Below are positions 41,063 to 50,058 of a DNA stretch of 64,000 nucleotides, piece by piece (the stretch's first letter is position 1; every line of letters starts with the position of its first letter). Source of the DNA: Nocardioides limicola (GTDB lineage: Bacteria; Actinomycetota; Actinomycetes; Propionibacteriales; Nocardioidaceae). The stretch lies in NCBI RefSeq assembly GCF_016827675.1, contig NZ_JAERJA010000010.1:62001-126000 (forward strand), read 5' to 3'. Made by a program: the position numbers and the translations under genes. The notes under the pieces were generated by a model. That model was given only the letters and a program-made list of their open reading frames with translations, did no database searches and was not told the origin of the DNA.

Positions 41063-42574
41063 TTGTCTGCCCAGACCTTCGCCGACCTCGGCGTGCCCAC
41101 TGCCCTGTCCACCATTCTCGCCAACCTCGGCATCGAGACCCCGACCCCGATCCAGGCGGCCACGCTGCCCGACTCGTTGGCCGGTCGTGACGTGCTCGGC
41201 CGGGGCCGCACCGGCTCCGGCAAGACCTACGCCTTCCTGCTGCCGATGGTGGCCCGCCTCGACGCCGAACGGCGCGCGCCGCGCAAGGGCGCCCCGCGGG
41301 CCCTGATCCTGGCCCCCACCCGGGAGCTGGTCTCCCAGATCGAAGCCTCCCTGGCTCCGCTGGCCAAGTCCGCCGGACTGACCACGCTGACCATCTTCGG
41401 CGGCGTCGGTCAGAACCCGCAGGTCCAGGGCCTGCGCCGCGGCGTCGACATCATCCTGGCCTGCCCCGGCCGCCTCGAGGACCTGATCAAGCAGGGCCAC
41501 TGCTCGCTCAGCGACATCCAGATCAGCGTCCTCGACGAGGCCGACCACATGGCCGACCTGGGCTTCCTGCCCGGCGTACGACGGCTGCTCAAGCAGACGC
41601 CCCGCAACGGTCAGCGCCTGCTTTTCTCGGCCACCCTCGACAACGCCATCGACACCCTGGTGAAGGAGTTCCTCACCAGCCCGGTCACCCACCAGGCCGA
41701 CTCCGCGCAGTCGCCGGTGTCCCAGATGAGCCACCACGTGCTGCACATCGACCGCGCCCACCGGCTCGGCGTCCTGGTCGACCTGGCCAGCGCCCCGGGC
41801 CGCACCGTCGTCTTCACCCGCACCAAGCACGGCGCCAAGGCGCTGGCTCGCCAGCTCAACAGCAACGGTGTGCCCGCGGTCGACCTGCACGGCAACCTGA
41901 GCCAGAACGCCCGCACCCGGAACATGGACGCCTTCCACTCCGGCAAGGCGCACACCCTGGTGGCCACCGACGTCGCCGCCCGCGGCATCCACGTCGACGA
42001 CGTGGCGCTGGTGGTGCACGCCGACCCGCCGACCGAGCACAAGGCCTACCTGCACCGCTCCGGCCGGACGGCTCGCGCGGGCGCCGAGGGCACCGTGGTG
42101 ACGCTGATGACCGATGACCAGGTGCGCGACGTCCGGGCGCTGACCCGGGCCGCCGGCATCAAGGCGACCACCACCCGGCTGTCCGGGTCGAGCCACCCGG
42201 TGCTCACCGAGCTCGCTCCGGGGGAGCGGCTACTGGTCGCCGGTGGCTACGTCCCCGAGGGCGGTGTCCCGTCCTCCGGTGGCGGCGGTCGCCGCGGCGG
42301 CCAGTCCGGCCGCAACGGCTCCGGCCAGGGTGGTTCCCGCCAGGGCGGCTCCGGTCGTTCCGGTGGTGCTCGCTCCGGTGGCGCACGTTCGGGTGCCGCG
42401 AAGTCCGGTGCCACGACCAGCAACGGCGGGTCCGGCGGGGGTCGCTCCCGGGGCGGCAACCGGTCGCGCCCCAACGGTCCCTCCGGCGCGGGTCGCTCCG
42501 GCGGCTCCGGCGGCGGTCGTTCCGGTGGCGCGAGCCGCGGCCACAGCGCCGCCTCGTTCAGCTCCGGCCGCTGA
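41063..42574 (+). CDS. DEAD/DEAH-box RNA helicase, RhlE-like
   Basis: A 503-residue helicase starting at TTG 41063. Motifs in order: Q motif ETPTPIQ, Walker A GRTGSGKT, APTREL, DEAD box LDEADHMADLGF, SATLDNA, ATDVAARGIHVDD and the final HRSGRTARAG. Compared with the helicase at 4566 it lacks a DbpA-type RNA-binding domain. Instead it ends in a tail of about 110 residues made almost entirely of Gly, Ser and Arg (SGGGGRRGGQSGRNGSGQGG onwards), typical of RhlE-type enzymes and of proteins that phase-separate with RNA. The GC-rich tail DNA is coding repetition. A convergent hairpin terminator follows. Confidence 0.92.
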   Translation: MSAQTFADLGVPTALSTILANLGIETPTPIQAATLPDSLAGRDVLGRGRTGSGKTYAFLLPMVARLDAERRAPRKGAPRALILAPTRELVSQIEASLAPLAKSAGLTTLTIFGGVGQNPQVQGLRRGVDIILACPGRLEDLIKQGHCSLSDIQISVLDEADHMADLGFLPGVRRLLKQTPRNGQRLLFSATLDNAIDTLVKEFLTSPVTHQADSAQSPVSQMSHHVLHIDRAHRLGVLVDLASAPGRTVVFTRTKHGAKALARQLNSNGVPAVDLHGNLSQNARTRNMDAFHSGKAHTLVATDVAARGIHVDDVALVVHADPPTEHKAYLHRSGRTARAGAEGTVVTLMTDDQVRDVRALTRAAGIKATTTRLSGSSHPVLTELAPGERLLVAGGYVPEGGVPSSGGGGRRGGQSGRNGSGQGGSRQGGSGRSGGARSGGARSGAAKSGATTSNGGSGGGRSRGGNRSRPNGPSGAGRSGGSGGGRSGGASRGHSAASFSSGR

Positions 42575-42580
42575 TCCGGT

Positions 42581-42601
42581 ACGACGCGTTCAGCGCGTCG
42601 T
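42581..42601. terminator. shared convergent hairpin terminator
   Basis: ACGACGCG (42581-42588) and CGCGTCGT (42594-42601) form a perfect 8-bp stem; the five-base loop contains part of the stop codon of the MerR gene. It lies seven bases past the helicase stop, so it can serve both convergent transcripts. Confidence 0.6.
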
Positions 42602-43297
42602 GGCGGAGTCGGTGCCGCGGGTGTCCCGGTGGGGCCGGGCGTTCACCGCATCCTCGTAGGCGGCCACCAGGCCGGCCAGGCTCAACGGCTTGAGCCGGTC
42701 CAGGATCTGCCCCATCGACTCCGATGAGACACCCTGATACCAGGGCTTGACCTCGTTGAGGAAGATCTCGCGCAACTCCTCGGCGACCGCGCGGCCGTGC
42801 TCGGCGAACACCTTGGCCGCCGCATGGGCGGCCTCGAGCGGGTACCCCATCTCCAGCAACTCCAGCCCCACGGTCAGGTGCGCCAGCGCGACCAGAAGCC
42901 GGCCGTCGTCGCCGTCCCGGACCACGCCGAGGGTCTTGAGCATCTCCAACCGCTCGTCGGTCACCTCCTGCCCGCACCTCTCGGCGAGCTCGGCCCGGGA
43001 CATCTCCAGGTACAGGCCGCTGCTCCACGGCGCCAGCATGGTCCGCTGCAGGGCGATCTCCTCCGGAGCCGCATCGGGCGGTACGTCGGCCAGGTAGCGC
43101 TCGATCGCGGACAGGGTGAATCCGTGCAGCTGCAGCTCCTGGATCAGCTCCAACCGAGCCACGTGGCTGGACGTGTAGTACGCCGAACGACCCCGCCGCA
43201 CCGGCGGCGGCACCAGCCCGCGGCTGGTGTAGAAGCGCACGTTCCGCACGCTCATGCCGACCCGTTGGGTCACCTCGGTGAGTGTGAGATTGTCCAT
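42590..43297 (-). CDS. MerR family transcriptional regulator
   Basis: A 235-residue regulator with a MerR DNA-binding domain ([55 protein letters not shown], about residues 5-60). A long C-terminal helical domain without the metal-binding cysteines of MerR/SoxR follows; the single Cys (ERCGQE) does not make a cluster, so a hydrophobic or acyl-CoA ligand is more likely. It is divergent from fadA-fadB, with 53 bases between the start codons, and these contain a perfect 13+13 bp palindrome. It is very probably the direct regulator of the beta-oxidation operon and of itself. Confidence 0.9.
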   Translation of the reverse strand: MDNLTLTEVTQRVGMSVRNVRFYTSRGLVPPPVRRGRSAYYTSSHVARLELIQELQLHGFTLSAIERYLADVPPDAAPEEIALQRTMLAPWSSGLYLEMSRAELAERCGQEVTDERLEMLKTLGVVRDGDDGRLLVALAHLTVGLELLEMGYPLEAAHAAAKVFAEHGRAVAEELREIFLNEVKPWYQGVSSESMGQILDRLKPLSLAGLVAAYEDAVNARPHRDTRGTDSATTR

Positions 43298-43312
43298 GTT
43301 CTGTCCAGCCCC

Positions 43313-43347
43313 TTGACGATTGTGACAGTAATAGTGTCACAATCGTC
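43313..43347 (+). promoter_or_regulatory. MerR-type operator and promoter of fadA-fadB
   Basis: Perfect inverted repeat: GACGATTGTGACA (43315-43327), spacer GTAATAG, TGTCACAATCGTC (43335-43347). A -35 TTGACG (43313-43318) and a -10 CACAAT (43338-43343) are separated by 19 bases, the lengthened spacing of MerR-controlled promoters, with the dyad centred between them. The fadA ATG is eight bases after the -10, so the message should be leaderless. Confidence 0.85.
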
Positions 43348-43350
43348 CCC

Positions 43351-44559
43351 ATGACCGATGCATTCGTCTATGACCACCTGCGCACGCCTCGCGGCAAGGG
43401 GAAGAAGGACGGCTCCCTCCACGAGGTGAAGCCGCTCGACCTCGTCACCGGGCTTCTCGACGAAGTCCGCACCCGCAACCCCAACCTTGACCCGAACCGG
43501 GTCGACGACGTCGTACTCGGCGTGGTCACCCCGGTGGGGGACCAGGGTGCCGACATCGCCAAGACCGCCGCCATTGCGGCCGGCTACCCGGAGACCACCG
43601 CCGGCGTCCAGCTCAACCGCTTCTGTGCGTCCGGACTGGAGGCGGTCAACCAGGCTGCCGGCCGGATCCGCTCCGGCTGGGAGGACATGATCCTGGCCGG
43701 CGGCGTGGAGTCGATGAGCCGCGTGCCGATGGGCTCCGACGGAGGCGCCTGGGCGATGGACCCGCGCACCGCGATCGACACCGCGTTCGTGCCCCAGGGC
43801 ATCGGCGCCGACCTGATCGCCACCGTCGAGGGCTGGAGCCGTGAGGACGTCGACACCTACGCGGTCGAGTCCCAGGCCCGTGCCTCCAAGGCCCAGGCCA
43901 ACGGCTACTTCGACAACTCCGTCGTCCCGGTCAGGGACCGCAACGGGTTGACCGTGCTGGAGAAGGACGAGTTCATCCGCCCCGGCACCACCGTGGAGTC
44001 GCTCTCCGGTCTCAAGCCGTCGTTCGCCTTCCACGGCGACCTCGGCTTCGACGACGTGGCGCTGGCCAAGTACCACTGGCTGGAGTCGATCAACCACGTG
44101 CACCACGCCGGCAACTCCTCGGGCATCGTCGACGGCGCCGCGCTGATGCTGATCGGCACCGAGCAGGCCGGCCAGGAGATGGGGCTCACCCCGCGGGCCC
44201 GGATCATCTCCGCCGCCGTCAGCGGCGCGGACCCGACCATCATGCTCACCGGCCCCGCCCCGGCTGCCCGCAAGGCGCTGGCCAAGGCCGGACTGGGCGT
44301 GGAGGACATCGACCTCTTCGAGATCAACGAAGCGTTCGCTGCCGTGGCGATGCGGTTCATGCGCGACATGGGCATCAGCCACGACATCACCAACGTCAAC
44401 GGCGGCGCCATCGCCATGGGACACCCGCTCGGCGCCACCGGCGCGATGATCCTCGGCACCCTGATCGACGAACTCGAGCGACGCGACCTGCGCCGCGGCC
44501 TGGCCACGCTCTGCGTCGGCGGCGGCATGGGCATCGCCACCATCGTCGAGCGCGTCTGA
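43351..44559 (+). CDS. fadA: acetyl-CoA C-acyltransferase (thiolase)
   Basis: A 402-residue thiolase that cleaves 3-ketoacyl-CoA with CoA in the last step of beta-oxidation. The acyl-accepting Cys92 lies in NRFCASG, the NEAFAAVA block follows at about 325, His358 lies in [14 protein letters not shown], and the second catalytic Cys388 is in TLCVGGGMG. These are complete and in order. It is the first gene of a two-gene operon with fadB (23 bases between), divergent from a MerR regulator and likely leaderless. The gene corresponds in type to mycobacterial fadA (Rv0859) with fadB (Rv0860), which have the same order. Confidence 0.94.
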   Translation: MTDAFVYDHLRTPRGKGKKDGSLHEVKPLDLVTGLLDEVRTRNPNLDPNRVDDVVLGVVTPVGDQGADIAKTAAIAAGYPETTAGVQLNRFCASGLEAVNQAAGRIRSGWEDMILAGGVESMSRVPMGSDGGAWAMDPRTAIDTAFVPQGIGADLIATVEGWSREDVDTYAVESQARASKAQANGYFDNSVVPVRDRNGLTVLEKDEFIRPGTTVESLSGLKPSFAFHGDLGFDDVALAKYHWLESINHVHHAGNSSGIVDGAALMLIGTEQAGQEMGLTPRARIISAAVSGADPTIMLTGPAPAARKALAKAGLGVEDIDLFEINEAFAAVAMRFMRDMGISHDITNVNGGAIAMGHPLGATGAMILGTLIDELERRDLRRGLATLCVGGGMGIATIVERV

Positions 44560-44582
44560 CAACCGGAAGGACATTCATACTC

Positions 44583-46766
44583 ATGACCAGCGCCATCCGC
44601 TATGAGCGGGACGCAGACGGAATCGTCGTACTCACCCTCGACGACCCCACGGCTTCGGCCAACACCATGAACGAGTTGTACGGCGAGTCCATGGAGGCCG
44701 CCGTCGCTCAACTCGAGGCCGAGGAAGGTCTCGCCGGTGTCGTCATCACCAGCGCCAAGAAGACCTTCTTCGCCGGCGGCAACCTCACCCAACTGCAGGC
44801 GATCGGCCCCGACCAGGCCGACGAGGTCTTCGCGAAGTCCGAAGGCATCAAGGCCCAGTTGCGCCGCATCGAGAAGCTCGGCGTGCCCACGGTCGCCGCG
44901 ATCAACGGCGCCGCCCTCGGCGGTGGCCTGGAGATCGCGCTCGCCTTCCGGCACCGGATCGCGGTCGACGGCCGCTACGAGATCGGCCTGCCCGAGGTCA
45001 CCCTCGGGCTGCTCCCCGGTGGCGGCGGCGTCACCCGGGTCACCCGGATGCTCGGCGTACAGTCCGCGCTGATGGACGTCCTCGTCCAGGGTCAGCGGAT
45101 GAAGCCCGCCGCCGCCCAGGCCAAGGGTCTGGTCGACGAACTCGTCGGCTCCGTGGAGGAACTGCTCCCGGCCGCCAAGGCCTGGATCGCCGCGAACGCC
45201 GACAACGACGACGCCAAGATCCAGCCCTGGGACGCCAAGGGCTACAAGATGCCCGGCGGCACCCCGTCGCACCCGGCGCTGGCCGGCATGCTGCCCGCCT
45301 TCCCGGCCAGCCTCGCCAAGCAGCTCAAGGGTGTCCGGCTGCCGGCTCCCGAGGCGATCATGTCCGCGGTCGTCGAGGGCGCCCAGGTCGACTTCGAGAC
45401 CGCGTCGCGGATCGAGTCACGCTACTTCGCCAGCCTGGTCACCGGCCAGACGGCGAAGAACATGATCCAGGCGTTCTTCTTCGACCTGCAGGCCATCAAC
45501 TCCGGCTCGTTGCGCCCCCAGGGCATCGACGTCTGGAAGCCCACCAAGGTGGTCGTGCTCGGTGCCGGGATGATGGGCGCGGGCATCGCCTACGTCTGCG
45601 CCCGGGCCGGTCTCGAGGTGGTCCTCAAGGACGTCTCCGTCGAGTCCGCCGAGCGGGGCAAGGCCTACTCGGCCAAGATCAACGAGAAGGCCGTCTCCCG
45701 CGGCAAGCTGACGCAGGAGAAGTCCGACGAACTGCTGGCCCGGATCACCCCGACCGACAATCCCGCGGACGCCAAGGGCTGCGACCTGGTGATCGAGGCC
45801 GTCTTCGAGGACCCGAGTCTGAAGCACAAGGTCTTCGCGGAGATCGCCGAGCACATCAACCCCGACGCGCTGCTGTGCTCGAACACCTCGACGCTGCCGA
45901 TCACCGAGTTGGCCACCGGCGTGGACCGGCCGGCTGACTTCATCGGGCTGCACTTCTTCTCCCCGGTGGACAAGATGCCGCTGGTGGAGATCATCCGTGG
46001 CGCGGAGACCTCTGACGAGGCGACCGCCAAGGCGATCGACGTGGTGCAGTTGATCCGCAAGACCCCGATCGTGGTCAACGACAGCCGGGGGTTCTACACC
46101 TCCCGGGTGATCGGCACCCAGATCAACGAGGGTCTGGCGATGCTCGGTGAGGGCGTCGCCCCGATGAGCATCGAGCGGGCCACCATGCAGGCCGGCTACC
46201 CGGTCGGTCCGCTGCAGATCACCGACGAGCTCAACATGGAGCTGATGGTCAAGATCCGCAACGCCGGCAAGGCGGCCGCCGAGGCCGAGGGTGTCGAGTT
46301 CGTCGACCACCCGGCGTTCGCGGTGGTGGACAAGATGATCGAGGCGGGGCGCTCCAGCAAGCTCAAGGGTGCCGGCTTCTACTCCTACGACGAGTCCGGC
46401 AAGCGCACCGGCCTGTGGGAGGGGCTCGCGGAGGTCTTCCCGGCCGCCGAGGAGCAGATCCCCTTCGCCGACATCGCCGACCGGCAGTTGGTGGTCGAGG
46501 CGATCGAGACCGTCAAGTGCTTCGACGAGGGCGTGCTGATGTCCGCGGCCGAGGCCAACATCGGCGGCATCTTCGGGATCGGCTTCCCGCCGGCCACCGG
46601 TGGTCCGATCCAGTACATCAACGGCTTCGAGGGCGAGACCGGCCGTGGCCCGGCCGGCTTCGTGGCCCGTGCGCGTCAGTTGGCCGAGCGGTACGGCGAG
46701 CGGTTCACCCCGCCCGCCAGCCTGGTCGCCGTCGCCGAGTCCGGAGCCACCTTCCCCACGAAGTAG
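44583..46766 (+). CDS. fadB: bifunctional enoyl-CoA hydratase / 3-hydroxyacyl-CoA dehydrogenase
   Basis: A 727-residue trifunctional-type alpha subunit. The N-terminal crotonase domain (1-190) has GGGLEIALAFRHRI and GLPEVTLGLLPGGGG, with both catalytic Glu residues. The NAD-binding 3-hydroxyacyl-CoA dehydrogenase domain begins near residue 322 with VVVLGAGMMGAGIAYVCARAG and continues to the HFFSPVDKMPLVEI block with the catalytic His; the C-terminal HCDH domains follow. With the thiolase encoded upstream it would form the fatty acid oxidation complex. A hairpin terminator lies 64 bases after the stop. Confidence 0.94.
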   Translation: MTSAIRYERDADGIVVLTLDDPTASANTMNELYGESMEAAVAQLEAEEGLAGVVITSAKKTFFAGGNLTQLQAIGPDQADEVFAKSEGIKAQLRRIEKLGVPTVAAINGAALGGGLEIALAFRHRIAVDGRYEIGLPEVTLGLLPGGGGVTRVTRMLGVQSALMDVLVQGQRMKPAAAQAKGLVDELVGSVEELLPAAKAWIAANADNDDAKIQPWDAKGYKMPGGTPSHPALAGMLPAFPASLAKQLKGVRLPAPEAIMSAVVEGAQVDFETASRIESRYFASLVTGQTAKNMIQAFFFDLQAINSGSLRPQGIDVWKPTKVVVLGAGMMGAGIAYVCARAGLEVVLKDVSVESAERGKAYSAKINEKAVSRGKLTQEKSDELLARITPTDNPADAKGCDLVIEAVFEDPSLKHKVFAEIAEHINPDALLCSNTSTLPITELATGVDRPADFIGLHFFSPVDKMPLVEIIRGAETSDEATAKAIDVVQLIRKTPIVVNDSRGFYTSRVIGTQINEGLAMLGEGVAPMSIERATMQAGYPVGPLQITDELNMELMVKIRNAGKAAAEAEGVEFVDHPAFAVVDKMIEAGRSSKLKGAGFYSYDESGKRTGLWEGLAEVFPAAEEQIPFADIADRQLVVEAIETVKCFDEGVLMSAAEANIGGIFGIGFPPATGGPIQYINGFEGETGRGPAGFVARARQLAERYGERFTPPASLVAVAESGATFPTK

Positions 46767-46775
46767 CCCATCTCG

Positions 46776-46936
46776 CCCGCCGAAGTGTCACAAATGGTGG
46801 GCCGAGGTTGCCCACGTTGCACACCTGACACCGCGCCCCGACCCGAACAGGTCGGGGCGCGGTGCCATTTCCCGCCGAGGTGGGGTTCGTGGCCCGCCGA
46901 GGTGGGGTTCGTGGCCGCCCGAGGTGGGGTTTGTGG
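46776..46936 (-). repeat. array B: 22-bp repeat family, inverted relative to array A
   Basis: Three clear 22-base units start at 46871, 46893 and 46915; the first two are identical, and read on the minus strand they carry the same CCAC start and CTCGGCGGG end as array A. Two degenerate 22-base units at 46776-46797 and 46798-46819 keep the period. A terminator hairpin separates the two parts. The array lies between fadB and the ABC ATPase gene. Confidence 0.85.
46831..46862. terminator. strong hairpin terminator after fadB
   Basis: CCGCGCCCCGACC (46831-46843) pairs perfectly over 13 bp with 46850-46862, around the six-base loop CGAACA, followed by TGCCATTT. It ends the fadA-fadB operon and splits array B. 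Confidence 0.8.
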
Positions 46937-47014
46937 CCCCCCGACCCGGGACGAAAGTCCGTGGTTCCCGAAGAATCCGCACCAGCCTGACCGGCGGTCG
47001 GGGAGGATGGGCGG

Positions 47015-47770
47015 GTGACCTCCGAAGACACCGCCCCGGTCGCCCTGAGCACCCTGCGCGCCAACGCCGCTGTCACGGTGCGCGGGCTGGTCGTCCGGTT
47101 CGGCGAGGTGGAGGCGGTCGCCGGCATCGACCTGACCGCCGGGTCGGGCCTGGCCACCGCGCTTCTGGGCCGCAACGGCGCCGGCAAGTCCACCACGATG
47201 CGGGTGCTGGCCGGGCTGGTCCCACCGACCGCGGGCGAGGTCACCGTCGCCGGCCATCCGGTCGCCGACGCGATCGGGGTACGCCGGGCCACCGGCTACT
47301 GCCCCGACATCGGCGGCCTGGTGCCCCGCGCCACTCCCTGGGAGCATCTGCAGCTCGCCGCCCGCCTCCGCCGGCTGGGACGAGGCTGGGAGGGCCGGGC
47401 CCGGGACCTGCTGGAACGGTTCGAACTGGGTTCGGTCTCACACCGGGTCACCGGCGGCTTCTCGCACGGCATGGGCCGCCGGATGTCGGTGCTGCTGGCG
47501 GCCTTCCACGAGCCGCAGGTGCTGCTCCTGGACGAGCCCTTCGACGGTGTCGACCCGGTCGGGGTCGACGCCACCATGACCACCATCGCCGAGGCCACCG
47601 GCCGCGGCACCTGCGTGGTGCTCTCCACCCACCTGCGTGAGCTGGCCGTGCAGGCCTGCGACGTGGCCGTCGTACTCCGCGGTGGTGCCGCCGCCGAACC
47701 GATGGCGGTCGCTGCCCTCAGCGGATCCGAGGGCGCCGAGAACTATCGTCGACTGCTGACCGCGACGTGA
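47015..47770 (+). CDS. ABC transporter ATP-binding protein (ABC-2/CcmA type)
   Basis: A 251-residue ATPase. Walker A is GRNGAGKST, the Q-loop region is TGYCPDIGG, the signature is degenerate (GGFSHGMGRR in place of LSGGQ), and Walker B is VLLLDEPFDGVDP. It starts at GTG 47015. The stop overlaps the start of the CrtA-like gene by four bases (GTGA), and a polytopic membrane protein follows after that, so the transporter genes enclose the enzyme gene. No separate binding protein is present, so an exporter is likely. The substrate is unknown. Confidence 0.88.
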   Translation: MTSEDTAPVALSTLRANAAVTVRGLVVRFGEVEAVAGIDLTAGSGLATALLGRNGAGKSTTMRVLAGLVPPTAGEVTVAGHPVADAIGVRRATGYCPDIGGLVPRATPWEHLQLAARLRRLGRGWEGRARDLLERFELGSVSHRVTGGFSHGMGRRMSVLLAAFHEPQVLLLDEPFDGVDPVGVDATMTTIAEATGRGTCVVLSTHLRELAVQACDVAVVLRGGAAAEPMAVAALSGSEGAENYRRLLTAT

Positions 47771-48483
47771 CCGTGCACTCGTTCCACCTCGCGGCAGTGC
47801 CGCCGTCGAGCACCGCGCGAGCCCTGACCAGGCCGCCAACGTCGGCGACGGTCCCCGGCCTCCAGGACGCCGAGTGCCTGGCGTCGATGCGGCTGGGCGC
47901 ACCGACGGTGTCCCCGGCTCGGATGCAGTTGGGTCGGATGGCGATGTTCGCGACCTGGCGCGACGAGGAGGCACTCGACGCGTTCCTCACCGCTCACCCG
48001 CTGGGTCGGCGGCTGGCGGCAGGCTGGCACGTCCGGCTGGAGTTCCTGCGCCGCTGGGGCCAGGTCTCGGCGCTGCCCGAGTTCGCCGAGCCCGCGGAGC
48101 CGGGGCACCCGGACGAGCCGGTGGTCGCGGTGACGTTGGCGCGCCTCAACCTGACCCAACTGCCGCGGTTCCTGCGCTGGGGCAAGCCGGTGGAGCGTCA
48201 GGTGCGCGACCACCCGGCCACCACCCTCGCGCTGGCCGCGATGCGGCCGCCGCGCACGATCGCCACCTTCTCGATCTGGCGATCGACCGAGGAGATGACC
48301 CGGATGGTGCACGGCCGCGGCGAGCACCCGGGCGCCACCCGGCACTCCGACGCGATGGCCGAGCGGCGGCGCAAGGACTTCCACCACGAGTTCACCACGT
48401 TGCGGTTCCGACCACTGGCCGAGTACGGCGAGTGGCAGGGCCGCAGCGGCCTCGTCCCCGGAGGCATCCGTGACCGCGACTAG
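47767..48483 (+). CDS. CrtA-like (spheroidene monooxygenase-type) protein
   Basis: A 238-residue protein without signal or membrane helices. LGRMAMFATWRDEEALDAFL and a later FSIWRSTEEMTRMVHGRGEHPGATRHSDA are the two related dimeric alpha-beta-barrel halves that I associate with the spheroidene monooxygenase CrtA group. Conserved His and Arg in the second half could hold haem. True carotenoid oxidation is not established for actinobacterial members, and no carotenoid genes are near. It overlaps both neighbours (4 bases upstream and 14 downstream), so it is strictly coupled to the ABC transporter. Confidence 0.68.
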   Translation: MTVHSFHLAAVPPSSTARALTRPPTSATVPGLQDAECLASMRLGAPTVSPARMQLGRMAMFATWRDEEALDAFLTAHPLGRRLAAGWHVRLEFLRRWGQVSALPEFAEPAEPGHPDEPVVAVTLARLNLTQLPRFLRWGKPVERQVRDHPATTLALAAMRPPRTIATFSIWRSTEEMTRMVHGRGEHPGATRHSDAMAERRRKDFHHEFTTLRFRPLAEYGEWQGRSGLVPGGIRDRD

Positions 48484-49984
48484 GCGCCGCAGGCCCTTCG
48501 GACCGGTGCGCGATCTGGGGTACGTCCTGCAGTTCCGCCTGGCCACCGCCAGGAACCATCGGGGCCGCTGGGCGGTGGTGGCGATGCTGACGCTGTCCGC
48601 CCTGGTCGCGGTGCTGCCGGCGTACATCCCCGGAGCCGGGCAGGAAGGGGCGGCGGTGGACACGCTGATCCTGCTGTCGTCGGGCTATGTGGCATTCCTG
48701 GTGCTGGTGAGCATCTCGGCGATCTCCTCGGGCGGCGGCCGGGAGCTGATCCCTCGGGATCAGGCGGCCCCGTTCCCGATCAGCCCCGCCACCGATCACC
48801 TGGGCGCGCTGCTCCTCGCGCCGCTGAACATCGCCTGGTTGATGCAGGCGTGGCTGCTGCTGGGAGCCACCGCCTTCGGTGTCGGGACGCAGTACTTGTT
48901 CTGGGCGCAATGTGTGTGCGTGCTGTGGATCCTGGCCGCCACGGCCATCGGTCAGGCGGTGGCCTGGACGGTCGAGGCGGTACGCCGTGGCCCGGCCGGG
49001 GTGGCCCTGGTGCGCTCGGTGGGCGTGGCCGCGTTGGCGAGTGCTGCGGTGATCTGGGCCACCGGCAACATCAGCACGTTGCTGGACCGGTCCCCGTCGG
49101 TGTGGCTGGTGGTGGCGCTGATCGTCGGCCCGGGGAAGATCTGGGTGAATGTCGTCCTGGCCGTGTTGTCGATGGCCGTGCTGGCGACGGTGGTCGGGAT
49201 CTGGCCGGCACGTTGGGCGGCGTCGCGGATGCCTCGGGACGAGCAACGACTCGAGTCGGGAAGTCATCCGCCGCGAGCCGAGCCGAGGTCGGACCTGGCC
49301 GCTCTGGTCCGGGTGGACCGGACCTCGGTGTGGCGGGCGGTGCCGATGCGGCGCGGTGCCGCGATGCTGGCGCTCGCTCCGGGGGTGATCGCGGCGGCGG
49401 GTCGGATCGGGTGGGACTCGATGACGGTGCTGCCCGGGCTGGTGATCTCTGGTGCCGTGCTGCTCTTCGGTGTGAACGTCTGGTCGCTGGACGGTCGGGG
49501 TGCCCTGTGGCGGGCCAATCTGCCGGTCTCGCCCGGACTGGTGTTCACGGCACGCTGTTGGGTGCTGACCGAGTTCGTGGTGCTGGCCGCCCTGGTCAGC
49601 CTCGCGGTGGCTGCCGTGGGGGCCGGGGTTCCCACGGGTGGCGAGGTGGTGGCGCTGGCCTGCACCCTGGTCGTGGTCACCACCCAGGCGGTCGGTTCGG
49701 GGATGCTCTGGTCGGTCCGCAACCCGCATGCAGTGGATCTGCGCAGCGCTCGGGCGACACCGGCCCCACCGGTCACGATGGTCGGCTACTCGGCCCGGTT
49801 GGCCGTGGTCACCACCCTGACCGGCGTGTTGTTCGCCGGGCTGGCCAGGTTCGGGGCCTGGGAGTTGTCCCTGGCCTGTGCCACCCCGCTGCTCCTGTTC
49901 GCGTTGCGTCGGCTGGTGCGGGCCAGGGCCGAGTGGCTGGACAGCGACCGTCGCGCTCAGGTGATCGCCACCGTGGCCGCCTGA
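48470..49984 (+). CDS. polytopic membrane protein, probable ABC permease partner
   Basis: A 504-residue integral membrane protein with about twelve hydrophobic segments, starting at GTG 48470 inside the 3' end of the CrtA-like gene. No signature motif is visible; the call as permease rests on its position in the operon behind an ABC-2 type ATPase and on its topology, with two similar halves of about six helices. Loops are rich in Arg and Trp. It ends four bases before a 16-bp tandem repeat array. Confidence 0.75.
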   Translation: MTATRRRRPFGPVRDLGYVLQFRLATARNHRGRWAVVAMLTLSALVAVLPAYIPGAGQEGAAVDTLILLSSGYVAFLVLVSISAISSGGGRELIPRDQAAPFPISPATDHLGALLLAPLNIAWLMQAWLLLGATAFGVGTQYLFWAQCVCVLWILAATAIGQAVAWTVEAVRRGPAGVALVRSVGVAALASAAVIWATGNISTLLDRSPSVWLVVALIVGPGKIWVNVVLAVLSMAVLATVVGIWPARWAASRMPRDEQRLESGSHPPRAEPRSDLAALVRVDRTSVWRAVPMRRGAAMLALAPGVIAAAGRIGWDSMTVLPGLVISGAVLLFGVNVWSLDGRGALWRANLPVSPGLVFTARCWVLTEFVVLAALVSLAVAAVGAGVPTGGEVVALACTLVVVTTQAVGSGMLWSVRNPHAVDLRSARATPAPPVTMVGYSARLAVVTTLTGVLFAGLARFGAWELSLACATPLLLFALRRLVRARAEWLDSDRRAQVIATVAA

Positions 49985-49988
49985 GGCG

Positions 49989-50058
49989 GCTCACGGACAG
50001 CACCGCTCACGGACAGCACCGCTCACGGACAGCACCGCTCACGGACACCGCCGCTCAC
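49989..50058 (+). repeat. tandem array C: 16-bp units
   Basis: Units of GCTCACGGACAGCACC start at 49989, 50005 and 50021 and are identical; a fourth at 50037 has three changes, and a fifth partial unit at 50053 runs into the stop codon of the minus-strand MFS gene. The array fills the whole gap between two convergent genes. Confidence 0.92.

Noticed and set aside
42247..42574. GC-rich repeated DNA at the end of the second helicase gene as a possible minisatellite
   Set aside because: It encodes the Gly/Ser/Arg-rich tail common in RhlE-type helicases and has no fixed unit length.
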